A stretch of DNA of 64,000 nucleotides from Telmatactis stephensoni (GCA_029948255.1 JALIZF010001938.1:679501-743500); one strand, 5' to 3'; counted from the stretch's first letter, positions 35,141 to 47,235 are shown. The notes: generated from the letters alone by a model not told the origin. Program-made: numbers and translations.

Positions 35141-35329
35141 GTGTAAAAATAAGTCATTTATCGGCCTTCAGCTCGTGGATAAAAAAAGTGAAATATTTAC
35201 CGAGGGCGCTGCCTGATGATCACGTCTGTATAGCAAGACCTACTTATAGTTCTTATTCATTATGACTTATAGTATGAATTAAGCATTCGCCCGGAACGTA
35301 TAGTCGCCAGGAATGTTACGAAGTACAAG

Positions 35330-36244
35330 CGCAGATAGAGTGATTTTCATATCATCGGACTGTGAAATAAACACTAGCTGTTAGTGTGCCGGTAATAGAG
35401 GGATCTAATCTGATTGTGAAATAGTTACTAAGCTAATACACACTAGTAGATCCCAATTCCATTGTTTCCTTTTGTTGAATTTTGACTGCTATACACTAAT
35501 AGCTAGTTAGTATTTCACCCTTTCGCCCTGCGGGCTCGTGCAATTTTGATACTCTTTAAAAAACACACTCGTGCAAATTAATTCCAAACTGAACTCGAAA
35601 CCGTATGATTACCTATACTAATAGTTCAATAGAGACAAAAGAGAACAATGGAAATAAGCCGGGTCTACTAGTAACTAGTTGTCTACTAACTATTTCACGG
35701 CCGGTTAAGTGTAATCACTCTAACCCGTGAAACACTAGCTGAATGTTAGAGTGATTACACTTAACCCGTGAAATAGTTAGTAGACTACTAGTTACTAGTA
35801 AACTTTATTTCCATTGTTCTCTTTTGTCTCTATTGAACTATTACACACTAAAATTCATTCATTTAGTGTTTCACGGGTTAAGTGTAACGACTCTAGTGTG
35901 TAATAGTCCACACAAAATATAGAAAACAATGGAAATATGGTCTACTAGTAACTAGTAGTCTACTAGAGTACAAACACTAAAAGTGTGCAACATAAATAGT
36001 ACTAAATAGTACTAAATTATGCAAATTCTTTTGTTTTCTATTGTTTAATTAGTGCTATTTAGTACTAAATACTGCAAAGTATTGCACACTTTTAGCGTTT
36101 GTACTCTAACTATTTCACGAGTTAAGTATAATCACTCTAGTCAAATGAGAACAAAAAATCACAATAAAATTAGGGGTTACTAATGTGTATTAGTTTAGTA
36201 TCTATTTCGCGGTCCGATGAAAATCACTCAATGCACTCGATGCA
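35330..36244. repeat. Nested MITEs of the GAGTGATTTTCATCGGACTG family
   Basis: Several copies in both orientations of the terminal motif GAGTGATTTTCATCGGACTG followed by TGAAA, and of its complement. They include a palindrome with arms of about 100 bp (35622-35727 and about 35745-35845) built from TCTACTAGTAACTAG and AACAATGGAAATA. The same family occurs near 39060, 41036, 41143, 45450, 51743 and 51849. Confidence 0.65.
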
Positions 36245-36310
36245 CTCGGGGTCACCGCATTCTTAGACCGACGCTTTGACCACTCGACCATGCTGCCTCA
36301 GGAGAAGAAC
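36245..36310 (-). repeat. tRNA-like SINE head
   Basis: On the minus strand GCATGGTCGAGTGGTCAAAG resembles the A box of a Leu/Ser-type tRNA, followed by GTCGGTCTAAGAATGCGGTG. In copies A (39050) and B (51650) the same DNA is cut in the A box by a GAGTGATTTTCAT MITE. Confidence 0.45.
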
Positions 36311-37036
36311 AAAAGGAGGAACAAAGATTAAGTATACCAAGCTTTTAGTCTGTTATGTTTAAGTTCATAAGTGAAGTTACTTTGGACAACTTTTTCGCAT
36401 TAAAATGTACGCAGCAACACATGGTAGGCAAATCGGCGAAATGGTCTGTTGTGCTCGTTGAATTAAATAAATACCTTTCACTCGTACAGAAGCTTTAATT
36501 TAACAGCTCAATCTTAATTCGTTTGAAGTCAGCTTGTTCGTCAATGTGAAACAGAAGCGGATGCAGTCAAGCGGAGACCATTTTAATTTCAGTCTGTATT
36601 GATGCCATAGCGATTGCCTTCAGCACGAGGAGCGAAGCGAAAGCGTTTGCCACTTTAATTCATCTCTTAACTAGGACCCGATTATATGAACTGGGCCAGT
36701 CCGGTTCAAATAATCAGGCCCTTAGTTTTTTAGCCCCTTCACTAGTTTACACTATCCTTTTGACTCCGGTGTTTGTGTAGACTCTCTTACAAGTCGACCA
36801 TTCTTATTCTTTATTGAGGTAAAGTGCTATTTTTTCGTAATGTTTCAAAACGGCACAAGTCTGTGTATAATGCAACAGTGGTTATCTAATTAAGATCAGT
36901 GAATATATATTAAACAGTCAATGAAATACTCATTTGTAGAAAAACATTTAAGCAAATTCAAACTAAAATTTAGACCAAATTTTGGTGAAGACTTGAAAAT
37001 AACCCTCAAAGTTTGTTGGTTTGTTGGGTACAATTT

Positions 37037-37039
37037 CCT

Positions 37040-37075
<36 letters not shown>

Positions 37076-37079
37076 TCAT

Positions 37080-37147
<68 letters not shown>

Positions 37148-37149
37148 TC
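37037..37149. repeat. (CTTT)n microsatellite, about 28 units
   Basis: Almost pure CTTT repeats with one interruption. It lies at the 3' end of the minus-strand LINE fragment, so it probably grew from that element's tail. Confidence 0.92.
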
Positions 37150-37575
37150 AACAATATTTATACAGGTATGTCCAATTCAGCCTAAGGCTGGTTTAAATGG
37201 AGTCCTGATATAAAGAAAAAACAAAAAATACAATACATTTACACGTATAACAAGACAAAGAAAATAACAAAAAAGCTAATAATTTCATAATGAGTTTCTG
37301 AAGTGATTCTTGAGAGCCTTTTTAAATTTTACAATATTTGTTTCTTTGCGATATTTAGGTGGTAACAAATTCCATGTATAAGCTCCATTTATTATGAATG
37401 AATTTTGATATTTCGTGGTGCGAGCTGGTGGAGGTCTAAGCAAATCTTTATTCCTAGTATTATAATTATGTACGTCAGAGGAAAACCTAAATTCGCGTAG
37501 TAAATATTCTAGTGCTAAGTTATTCAGACATTTGAAAACCTGCAAGTGTGTGTTCATACGAAAATGCGCATTTTT
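37150..37575 (-). pseudogene. LINE (CR1/Jockey-like) reverse transcriptase C-terminus, 5'-truncated
   Basis: On the minus strand the frame reads HLQVFKCLNNLALEYLL, HNYNTRNKDLLRPPPARTTK, then GAYTWNLLPPKYR and FKKALKNHF, the usual end of a non-LTR reverse transcriptase, with a stop near 37285. The 3' UTR then runs to the CTTT/GAAA tail at 37150. The polymerase core is missing. Confidence 0.8.
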
Positions 37576-37729
37576 CAAAACGTACATAAACAAATAAAAG
37601 AAGATTGCCATCAGTAACATTTTGGTCAAGATGAGTTGCGTTTGGAAATCGACCCCAAAAACGAATTATAAGATGTTTTTAATCGTGCGCGCGTCATCAC
37701 AGATGAGGTTCCCGTTCTCGCTAGAACGT

Positions 37730-38280
37730 CAGTCGAGGCTTTCTCAAGTTCTAGACTTCATCTATGACGGCGCGCGCACAAACAAAAACGTACGCGTGAC
37801 GTCCGTGTTGACAAAAACGTCTCATGCTTAAGCTTCCTAATTACTGAATTGACGTCCGTCTAGAGCAAACATCGAAAGTCTAGGTGGTCGCGTTGCGGCG
37901 GAACGATAAGACGAGAAAACGTGATATGAATGTTCACCACTGCAGCATTAACGATAAAAGCAAATATGATTAAAACTATTTCTTATGGGATATCAAAATA
38001 TCATAAACCTGAGACCAAAACCAAAATTTACAACAGAAAATGTCAGCCGAAACTCAATGAAAAATAGAAGCAAGGACCTAAAATAATATAGCCATTTTAT
38101 TAAAAATTTGCCTAGAAATAAAGATGCTAACTTAAATATATATATAATAGTAGGACGATAACTGACATGGCGAAATCAAGAAATCGGATGCCGAAGAAAT
38201 CAAGTAAAACATGGTACCATTCTAGCAAAGAGTAAATTTTATTATATGTCAAGTCGATGTCGCCCCAATCAAGATTTCAT
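37730..38280. repeat. Dispersed repeat shared with 63356-64000
   Basis: From CGAGGCTTTCTCAAGTTCTA through GGTGGTCGCGTTGCGGCGG to the end, the sequence matches the last 0.6 kb of the window with scattered changes. No coding domain recognised. Confidence 0.7.
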
Positions 38281-38404
38281 AGCGATAAGGGATTTTTAAC
38301 ATACGTCCCAAACGAATTGACTGTTTGAAATACATAAACACTGATCTAAGTTAGACAACCACTGTTGCATTATACACAGACTTAAAATCGTCAGGGCCGC
38401 TTTT

Positions 38405-38740
38405 TAATTTGTGCCGTTTTGAAACATTGCAAAAAATATTGCACTTTACCTCATAAGGGAATAAGAATGGTCGACTTTCAAGACAGAAGTTCAAGCTCGA
38501 AGTCTCGTTTGGAAACTTGCACTGTCAATCAAATCACTCGAACAATACAAATAGCGATTTGCAAGGAAAATTTATATATAAATATAAACTTTAAATGTAT
38601 AATTAAGTTTTATCGTAAATTTAAGGCATTTTTCCTTGGGGAAAAAAAATTGATTGACGTCCGTGTGAATGCAAGTTTCCAAAGGAGACTTGGAGTTTCA
38701 CAGGTCGCACTTCAACGATAACGGTAGTAATGTGAAGTAC
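38405..38740 (+). repeat. Left-truncated copy of the MITE seen whole at 50943-51324
   Basis: From AGCTCGAAGTCTCG at about 38490 the sequence matches the MITE at 50943, including the right end CACTTCAACGATAACGGTAGTAA near 38708-38730. The left terminus is replaced by unrelated DNA, marking the left breakpoint of the copy A/B homology. Confidence 0.6.
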
Positions 38741-39838
38741 AAATTTGATAAACGTATCCGGTGGAATAGTACTAAGTGAAAGGGTTAGGAAGTCTGGGGG
38801 CCAGAGTTCAAGTCCCGTTGAAAATTATATAAAATCTGTAATCCGAATTTTTACAAAAGAAAAACAAATAATTATATTTTTAGGATTTATAACTGGCCTA
38901 TTTGCCTAACATGTGTTGCTGCACCCCCTACATGGATTTTTATGCGAAGAAATTGTCCAAAGTAATTTCACTTATGAACTTAAACATAACAGACTAAAAG
39001 CTTGGTATACTTAATCTTTGTTCGTCCTTTTGATCTTCTCCTGAAGCAGCATGGTCGAGTGATTTTCATCAGACCGTGAAATAGATACTAAACTAATACA
39101 CATGAGTAACCCCTAATTTATATGGCTGTCGTTAAAACGCGGGGTGCGGATTGCGGATAGATTTTTGCGGATTGCGGATTGCGGATAGATTTTTGCGGAT
39201 TGCGGATTGCGGATAGATTTTTGCGGATAGTGTCCAAAATATGATAAAAATAATTATAAAATTAAAGAGTAAGTAATGATAAACAACAAAGAATATCGAA
39301 ATATAAAACGGCCAAAAGATTTTTTTCTGTTTTCTTGTAATAAACAACAAAGAATATCGAAATATAAAACGGCCAAAAGATTTTTTTCTGTTTTCTTGTC
39401 TGCTTTATAATCTGTCATCGTGATTCAGATAGCGAGTTTGTGCGGGTCAAGAAGCTAGCAGCGTTTTGTGCAGTTTGCTAAAAAACTTGTTTTGAAACAT
39501 TTCAAGATCATTTTTAGAATAATATCAAAGAAGTAATTTTGATCTTCAACTTCAAAACCTCTCCAAAAGTAAAGGAACACTAAGGTCATTTGTTTCTGAT
39601 CACCGTGACAAACCTTGCGCGTGACAGCCGTACATAGGATTTGCAAGTCAGTGAATTCGATCCATGTGACAAATGCAATATTTACTAGGGCCTACTTTTT
39701 CTTTTAACGGGAAATTTTTTATTTCTTTTTTTTTTCTATTGGTTGCATACACTCTTTCTTTATAAGTATTCCGACAACAAGACCATGGACGACAGGATAG
39801 ATGAAGCCCCGGCCAGTAGAGGTTTCCGCGGGATACGG

Positions 39839-40189
39839 CCCGGGAGGAGGGGGGGGGGACTCCGATCGTAAATGGACGGGGATGCTCGTCGTACCTTTTA
39901 GGGGTCAAAATCTGCAATCTGGTACCTTTTAGGGTGCCTCAGACTTAAATGGACTACCAGAGACATAGATGGTACCTTTTAGGGACTGTTTTGGGGTAAA
40001 TAAACTACCTAAAATAAGCATGAAAAGGACGATTTCGATGATCTGAATTGAATCTTCAAAGCACATCGATAACAAAGTGTTTCATTACTTTAATTCTTTA
40101 TTATTGTTTTTGAATTGGTACCTTTTAGGGGTAGAAATGAATTGTTGAGCATCCCCGTCCTCTTATATATAGGAGTCCCCTCCCCCGGG
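39839..40189. mobile_element. hAT-type MITE nested in the Mutator-like element
   Basis: Inverted CCCGGGAGGAGGGG and CCCCTCCCCCGGG ends are bounded by the 8-bp repeat GGATACGG on both sides (39831-39838 and 40190-40197). Inside are repeated GGTACCTTTTAGGG motifs. An 8-bp target duplication fits hAT. Confidence 0.75.
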
Positions 40190-40209
40190 GGATACGGTAA
40201 GAGTATATA

Positions 40210-40353
40210 GGGTGCTTTCCATTTAGTGGAACCAACCGGCCAGAACGGCCTCGTAATTTCTTAGGACTGATTCCAGCCAGAGCTAGGAATTGACATGTAC
40301 CATTTAAGAACTGGCCGTTCTGGCTGGTTGGTTCCACTAAATGGAAAACACCC
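40210..40353. mobile_element. Short foldback nested in the Mutator-like element
   Basis: The left arm GGGTGCTTTCCATTTAGTGG continues ...AACCAACCGGCCAGAACGG, and its complement closes the element at GGAAAACACCC. About 144 bp, nearly a perfect hairpin. Confidence 0.75.
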
Positions 40354-42625
40354 TTAGTCAGCAGAAAAAATACAGCCGGATATGGGATATCTTAAAATAC
40401 TGAAGATCAGAATATTGACGAAGAGCTGTAGGGAAATTTGTCCCAAAATTAGTATAGATACAGAATGCTAAATGGAGTCGTTATTGTTAAAAGCTCACAA
40501 AGCTAAAACTTAACAGAGACGTTTTATTTACATCCGTGAGTATTAACCTTTAAAACGTACCTCTCACTTGGATTGAAACTGGTCACGCAAGGTTTGTCAC
40601 GGTGATCAGAAACAAATGACCTTAGTGTTCCTTTACTTTTGGAGAGGTTTTGAAGTTGAAGATCAAAATTACTTCTTTAATATTATTCTAAAAATGATCT
40701 TGAAATGTTTCAAAACAAGTTTTTTAGCAAACTGCACAAAACGCTGCTAGCTTCTTGACCCGCACAAACTCGCTATCTGAATCACGATGACAGATTATAA
40801 AGCAGACAAGAAAGCAGAAAAAATTCTTTTGGCCGTTTTTTATTTCGATATTCTTTGTTGTTTATCATTACTTACTCTTTAATTTTATAATTGTTTGGAA
40901 TTTTTGGACTAATATTATATTTCGGACACTATCCGCAAAAATCTATCCGCAATCCGCAAAAATCTATCCGCAATCCGCACCCCGCGTTTTAACGACAGCC
41001 AATTTATATTGTGATTTTTGTTCTCATTTGACTATTAGAGTGATTTTCATCGGACTGTGAAACAATTACTAATAGTCAGTGTTTAATAGTGAAGCAGCAT
41101 CACCTATCTGCACTTGTGTTTGCAACATTCCTGGCGACTAGAGTGATTTTCATCGGACTGTGAAACAATTACTAATAGTTAGTGTTTAATAGTGTCTAAT
41201 AGTTGTATTGCAACAAAAGAAAACAATGGGTGCAGGGTCTATTAGAGTTTGACTAATGGTCGCGGGTCGCGGGTCGCGTGTTCGATGTCGCGGGTGCGGG
41301 TGGTTGGTCGCGGGTGCGGGTAGGATGGTCGCGGGTGCGAAATTCAAAAAAAATAAAAAAGACAAAAGACAAAAAAATAAAAAAATAAAAAAGGGTAGAA
41401 AAATCGAAGTACAAAAAAAAACAAACCCAGGATTCACGAAATTTAATATTTCCAAATCATCCTGCACTGTAGTAACTCGATCCGCTTACTTATTCAGCCG
41501 TCAGACAAATAACAATACTTCCTGCCGCCTGCAGCATCTAGGAAAACTGTTGTCAATCTGTCAATATTCATTTTGAGGGCTTCTTCTTGTGTTTGATGTT
41601 TATGTGATGACTCCGTGTTTGACCCTACAGTACTTGAATGTTTTCTCTGTGCCGTGACAACTTAAAAACTGACCTAGACATTTGCTCGTGTGTCGAATAA
41701 ACCCGGATTCATTCTTGTTATTCATTTTTAGCAAACATATCTTAATTCCATAGGTTTGTGACTACCCTGGGCTCCAGGGGTTTATTATTCGCTTTCTTTA
41801 GAGAGTTGCTTTCTTTAGAGAGTTCTTCTCTGTGACGGCTCCTATCAAGTAAATAAAGGTCGGAACGAGACGATAAACCCCTGGCACCCAGGGTAGTTTG
41901 TCACGGTCTGTGATCGGTACAACTAAAAATTCTTTGATATGTGTAATAAACAAAACTGTCATCAAAATTGTAAAACATTTGTTACGCTGTGCATGACAAA
42001 GTCAAATCAGCTACATTGTAAGATGTACTGACATAACTGGTGCCCGAGGGACTGAGATATACTGAACCTTCAGGCATTTGAGCGATAAACGCTATCTATC
42101 ATCAGTGAATTGCGTAAACTATTAAAACCAATTAAGTAGAGGATTACAGCAACACAGTTGTCCTTGTTAACAGTGTATCATGCACTGGCAAAAGTTTATT
42201 AAGTTTATGAAATTCTAAATAAGCGAGAAAATCGAGTAACACAATTTAACAGGGGCGGTAAGGGGTTTTCTCGTGAAGCCTTTTCAATACTCCGTGAACC
42301 GTGATCCGAGCAAAATAGAAGCCGTGATTCGTGCTTCAGCCCACAGCCATGACCCGTGATGTGATGCCTATCAAAAGCACATGTTAAACTAAAGTCGAAT
42401 GACGATGACCTGGACATCGTTTAGACCTGTAACTTATTTTATCGAAATAGGTATATAGCGTCTCATACCCTATATGCATTTTCAGTGATCGTTGATTTAC
42501 TTAAACTAATAATCAATATCCAGTGTTTTAGGAATGATTTCCCTTGAAGGTCCTTAAAAGTCATGGACTTTATTTGTCACACCACAGAGTTATTCTATTA
42601 ACTCTGGTTACACTAGTAGAAACTG

Positions 42626-43320
42626 CTATGCTAGCATGATTTGAATACGGCTACGTGAGCTAATGTAGTCTTGTTGATTAGTGTCAAAAGAATTGTATTG
42701 CACCAACGGAACTCTAACCTTTCCGTCAAACACTGGGTTTTTGCGCCTTATGTGATCATAGTCCAAATGATAATAAGTGTTTTGAAAATCAACAGAAAAA
42801 ACAGGTTGCCCTGTCGTCTGATCCCGTGGAATAAATCGGCGGTCGCAGTGTTTGATGACAACATTCGTAGCATACTCTGACATTGTTAGGCAAAATGATT
42901 AATGTGTATGGATGGGGGGACAAACCAGAATGCCAAATTGATAAAGGAAATTGGTGATGTGCTGCACACTGCACCTGAAACAGGTGCATTTACACGGCAT
43001 GATTGTGATGACATGATTGTGATGTTAGGTGGATAGGAAGATGATTGTGATGACATGTTAGGTGGATAGGAAGATGATTGTGATGACATGTTAGGTGGAT
43101 AGGAAGATGATTGTGATGACATGTTAGGTGGATATGAAGATGATTGTGATGACATGTTAGGTGGATAGGAAGATGGTTTGAATGGTGGGATCAGCGTAGA
43201 ACTTTCATCTTTCGTGCCTTTTCCCCAAGTTCCGCTCCAAGAATGAACCTTGCCGAGGTCATTCATGCCGGATGGGCACACCGTGACCGTTCGAATCTGT
43301 CCCTGCTTGATGCTGCCCAT
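42626..43320 (-). other. Unrecognised open frames inside Mutator-like element 2
   Basis: Two successive minus-strand frames, 43320-42886 and 42883-42626. The first contains an 11-residue repeat (MSSQSSSYPPN, about 4.5 times). The second is an 85-residue stretch with VFSVDFQNTYYHLDYDHI that I cannot place. They could be captured host exons or transposon remains. Expression and coding status are unknown. A plus-strand frame (43250-43702) with glutamine and proline runs overlaps the arm and is probably incidental. Confidence 0.3.
43006..43172. repeat. 33-bp minisatellite, 4-5 units
   Basis: Units of the form TGATTGTGATGACATGTTAG followed by GTGGATAGGAAGA recur at 43041, 43074, 43107 and 43140, preceded by a partial unit. 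33 bp keeps the minus-strand frame open. Confidence 0.9.
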
Positions 43321-44079
43321 GCTTGAAGCAGAGCTGAAAGCATTTGAGAAGGGAACTACGAAGGGAGGCAGTGGCCCAAGTTATAAAGAACTGCGCCAAA
43401 GGAGTCATCATCAGGAGGTTTCACGAGCTGCTCGGTTAGGTCAGGAAATTGCCAAACTAAGAGGCACACTGGTAGATCCCTCTTCATCTCATCGTCCTCC
43501 ACCACCACCGAGGAAAAATAACAAAGGGAAAGGTGGAAGATCAGCCACCCGAGCACAACAAAAACAACAGCAACAAGGTCCAACAACAACAACAATGGCA
43601 CCGATCACAGACCGTGACAAACTACCCTGGGTGCCAGGGGTTTATCGTCTCGTTCCGACCTTTATTTACTTGATAGGAGAGTCACAGAGAAGAACTCTCT
43701 AAAGAAAGCAACTCTCTAAAGAAAGCGAATAATAAACCCCTGGAGCCCAGGGTAGTCACAAACCTATGGAATTAAGATATGTTTGCTAAAAATGAATAAC
43801 AAGAATGAATCCGGGTTTATTCGACACACGAGCAAATGTCTAGGTCAGTTTTTAAGTTGTCACGGCATAGAGAAAACATTCAAGTACTGTAGGGTCAAAC
43901 ACGGAGTCATCACATAAACATCAAACACAAGAAGAAGCCCTCAAAATGAATATTGACAGATTGACAACAGTTTTCCTAGATGCTGCAGGCGGCAGGAAGT
44001 ATTGTTATTTGTCTGACGGCTGAATAAGTAAGCGGATCGAGTTACTACAGTCCCGGCTACAGTGCAGAATGATTTGGAA

Positions 44080-45011
44080 CTAGACGCACACGTGCGTTCA
44101 CTCGTGCCTATGCCTGGAGCCCTTTTTAAGAGAGGCTCCAATGACCGGCTCCGTTCGTACTCTTCCCCTAGCCGTTTCACGCATTCTTCACCATTCCGGG
44201 AAATAGCTAACCGTAACAAATGACCTTTTTTGAATCGGCTAACTTAAACTAAAAAATATCTTGATTAGTTAGTTTGTCTGTCAACAGCTATTAGTGCCTT
44301 TGTCTTTCTATTATCATGCATAGGTATTAGATATCTCCAACATGCAAAAATATACCAGTTTTATATTCAACTTCTTATTTCACTATATATCTCAATTGTT
44401 TGCTGTAAAGACTTCTACAACGGCATATTTGACACAATAACAAATCGTGTATTTTTTCGTTCATGTTTCGGATGTTATATATATGAATAAAAGACGTTAC
44501 GTGACCAAACGCGAAATACAAGGTCAATGGAATCTAGTTTCATGCCATTCCGATATTAAATTAAAATTCACTACAAAAACCTCTCAAGATCTCTTGAATG
44601 CTTGAATGAGGAATATAATTGACTTGCTTCTATGTATGTTCGTTTAGCAACATGTAGGATGAGAAATTCGTAGTTTTCCAGCTCATAGGAAATAGTCGTT
44701 ATCGCGAGGGCCTCGGCTTTCAAGTACTCCATTTAGAGTTCGATATTTGGTCAAAGTATTGGAGATGAAGCTCAAAATAACAGCCCATTCTGAAGCTCAT
44801 ATAAGTATATAGGTATATCTCGAGTTAAAAGCTCCAAATTACATTGTTCTACTGCAGGAAAAGCCTGTCTCTGAAAGCTATTTTCTTTGAAGTCGGCCAT
44901 CTTGCATTCCTAAAGTTCCTGGCTTGCGTTCGGTGTCGCTTAAAGGTGATGAATGAAGGGCATTGTTTTTACGCTCTTAACCAATCAGAGGTCCCTCAGG
45001 ACGAACACAGG

Positions 45012-45051
<40 letters not shown>

Positions 45052-45099
45052 ATTTGCAGTTTATAACTCGTTCCCGGCCTAAAGGCCTGGGCACGAGTA
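44080..45099. mobile_element. ACTCGTGCC element in the right arm of Mutator-like element 2
   Basis: Same unit as at 31743-32798, with a 39-bp poly-A at 45012-45050. The left arm of the host element gives the uninterrupted sequence (GATTTGGAAATATTAAATTT as its complement), proving that this is a later insertion. Confidence 0.78.
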
Positions 45100-45288
45100 A
45101 ATATTAAATTTCGTGAATCCTGTTTTTTTAGTTTTTTGTCTTTTTTTTTTTTTTTTGAATTTCGCACCCGCGACCATCCTACCCGCACCCGCGACCAACC
45201 ACCCGCACCCGCGACATCGAACACGCGACCCGCGACCCGCGACGATTAGTCAAACTCGGTCTATTAGTGTCTATTAGCTTAGTAACTA

Positions 45289-45763
45289 GAGTCGTTTTCA
45301 TTTCACCGTGAAACATTACTAAAACAAATACATAGTAGTTGTTGGTGATAGGTAGTATTACACTAGACTATAAGTCAAAGGAACCATAGGCAACAATCGT
45401 AAAGTTTTCTTTTCTTTTCATCAAAAAAACAAAACAAAAAGAAAAACAAATATATAGAGTGGTTTTCATAAACCCGTGAAATAGATACTAAACTAATACA
45501 CATTAGTAGACCATAATTCAATTGTTTTCTTTTGTTCTTATTTGACTATTACACATTAACTGCTAGTATTTATTTCACGGGTTTATGAAAACTACTCTAA
45601 CGGCATGAATATGTCATATGTCATTAAAGTTTTCTTTATTCACCATTTCTCTGATTATTATTAGCACTCTTCAGTTCAGGTCTCCTTCTGACTATTACAA
45701 ACTATCACACACTACTACAAACTAGTTAGTCATGTTCGTTTCACGGTCAAATGAAAACGACTC
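45289..45763. mobile_element. Mariner-type MITE (GAGTCGTTTTCATTT ends)
   Basis: GAGTCGTTTTCATTTCACCG at the left and its complement GGTCAAATGAAAACGACTC at the right, with TA on both sides. Copy B has the empty site (GTAACTATTTCACAG). It contains nested GAGTGGTTTTCATAAACC repeats. No gene. Confidence 0.78.
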
Positions 45764-45807
45764 TATTTCACAGTCCGGTGAAAATCACTCTAACGCCGCC
45801 TACGTAC

Positions 45808-46504
45808 CTCGAGTATATTAAGGCCTGGGTCAATCGTTAATTACTTAAAATTCGGATAAAAATTATTTTGAAGACATCGAACATCTAAATCAACTTTTTT
45901 CCTCAATAAGTTACTAAACTCGACGTCCTTAATTTTTTGAGGGTACGTTTATGATGTCACGTGACCTGATGACGTCACAGTGATCAAATATTGTGTAGTA
46001 AACTTCAAAGCAAAATGCGGTCGCGGGTATTACTAAAGACTTCAAAGTAACCATGCTTAACTGTGAGCCTGGATGTGCTTCACAACATACAGCCCGAAAA
46101 ACTTGTCATCCACTTTACATTGTTGAGTTTTTCCATTTTTTTAAAAAATAAGTAAAAGTCACGTGACCTGTTTTGGGCTTTATCTCACTAAAGAAAAATT
46201 GTAGTCAGGTTTTCCGGGTTGTTTATTTGGAAGCACATTAAGGCTCATAGTTAAGCATGGTTACTTTCGAGACTGGGGTTATACCCACGACCGCATTTTG
46301 CTTTGAAGTTTACAATACAATATTTGATCACTGTGACGTCATCAGGTCACGTGACATCTTAAAAGTACCCTCAAAAAATTAAGGACGTCGAGTTTAGTAA
46401 CTTATAGAAGAAAAACGTTCATTTAGATGTTCTTTGTCTTCAAAATATTTTTTTATCCAAAATTTATACAATTAGCGATTGACCCAGGCCTTAATATACT
46501 CGAG
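45808..46504. mobile_element. Foldback element with about 250-bp arms
   Basis: CTCGAGTATATTAAGGCCTG at the left and CAGGCCTTAATATACTCGAG at the right. The arms match, imperfectly, inward to CAAAGCAAAATGCGGTCG. ACGT flanks both sides. It is absent from the corresponding place in copy B (about 52008). TCACGTGACCTGATGACGTC motifs (E-box and CRE-like) occur in both arms. Confidence 0.78.
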
Positions 46505-47031
46505 ACGTTCCGGACGAATGCTTCATACTATTAGTCACAAAATAAGAACTAAGTACGTCTTGCTATACGTGAAGGTTATCGGCTTGAATCGGGCTGCGCC
46601 CTCGGTGAATAGATCACATAACCATGAGCTGAAGGCCGATAAATGACTTAATTTTACATTGGTGAGGTTTTCAAAAACAGAAATTTCATAAATGTCTAAA
46701 ACAGAGAAATTTCTGTTGTTGAATTATGGCAGTTGACAGCATGTCAGAAACATGCGCAGTAAACCATACAAGTGCACTAAATCAAATTATAATTATAGTG
46801 AAATTAATTACACAGAAAAAAATTCCATACAAGTTTACATACATTGCTCAATAGAAAAACTCTACTTGAGTTGCTCCGGCTATTATGCCTTGATCAATCA
46901 TAGATACAAAAATCAAAAACAAATCAATTTCGTTGACAGCTACAGAGGGTTCAGATGTTTTGAATACTTCGAACTTAAAAATAACCTAAATTGTCCCGCC
47001 TCTTATGCTTGGACCAACCCGTTTTCAAAGC

Positions 47032-47038
47032 TATAAAA
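47032..47038 (+). promoter_or_regulatory. TATA box of crystallin gene A
   Basis: TATAAAA lies about 67 bases before the end of the presumed first non-coding exon (donor AACG|GTAAGT at 47105/47106), leaving room for a short 5' UTR exon. Confidence 0.6.
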
Positions 47039-47235
47039 ACAATCATCTCAATTAAACCAACATTTGCAGTTGAAATTATTTCATCAACTACACACTATTC
47101 CAACGGTAAGTACATCAAGCTTAAGATTTTCCATGCATCGAAACGTGTTTGAACTGAATATTTTGTTGCCATTGCTAATACTCTGCAACTTCAAATATTG
47201 CTTATCATGATTATCTTTTCTCAAGTTTGTTAGAT

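Larger units (their letters stand above)
32830..36900 (-). repeat. Inverted, degraded copy C of the crystallin locus
   Basis: Read in reverse, this block follows copy A in order. 32830-33115 matches about 48450-48625 (with an extra tandem repeat), 33117-33290 matches 48270-48440, 33290-33775 matches intron 2 of the crystallin gene, 33775-33960 matches 46868-47038, 35150-35310 matches about 46505-46650, and 36300-36450 and 36770-36900 match 38345-39040 inverted. Differences are frequent, so this copy is older than the A/B split. Insertions (34176 MITE, 34756 SINE) interrupt it. Confidence 0.7.
39124..41000. mobile_element. Mutator-like (long-TIR) transposon 1, non-autonomous
   Basis: The ends are GGCTGTCGTTAAAACGCGGG and its complement. 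The 9-bp target AATTTATAT is present on both sides (39115-39123 and 41001-41009) and once at the empty site in copy B (51710-51718). The inverted arms extend roughly 400-500 bp (39124-39630 and 40575-41000), with subterminal GCGGATTGCGGATAG repeats. The middle is occupied by two further nested elements. No transposase remains. Long TIRs plus a 9-bp duplication fit the Mutator group. Confidence 0.82.
41245..45257. mobile_element. Mutator-like (long-TIR) transposon 2 with 1.7-kb cargo
   Basis: The ends GAGTTTGACTAATGGTCGCG and CGATTAGTCAAACTC are inverted. The 9-bp target GGTCTATTA is duplicated (41236-41244 and 45258-45266) and single at the empty site in copy B (51945-51953). Arms of about 650 bp: left 41245-41921, right 43600-44079 plus 45100-45257. 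The right arm is split by an ACTCGTGCC element. GTCGCGGGTGCGGG repeats are subterminal. The core (41922-43600) has no recognised transposase. Confidence 0.82.

Noticed and set aside
36921..37213. Phe/Ser/Leu- and Lys/Glu/Arg-repeat frames
   Set aside because: Translation of the CTTT microsatellite.
43250..43702. 150-codon plus-strand frame with Q and P runs
   Set aside because: It runs into the inverted arm and an internal MITE (CTACCCTGGGTGCCAGGGG), overlaps a minus-strand frame, and has no domain.
46752..47036. 94-codon frame, identical in copies A and B (52259-52543)
   Set aside because: It ends at the crystallin TATA box, and the corresponding DNA in the inverted copy C has indels that break the frame. 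The identity reflects recent duplication.
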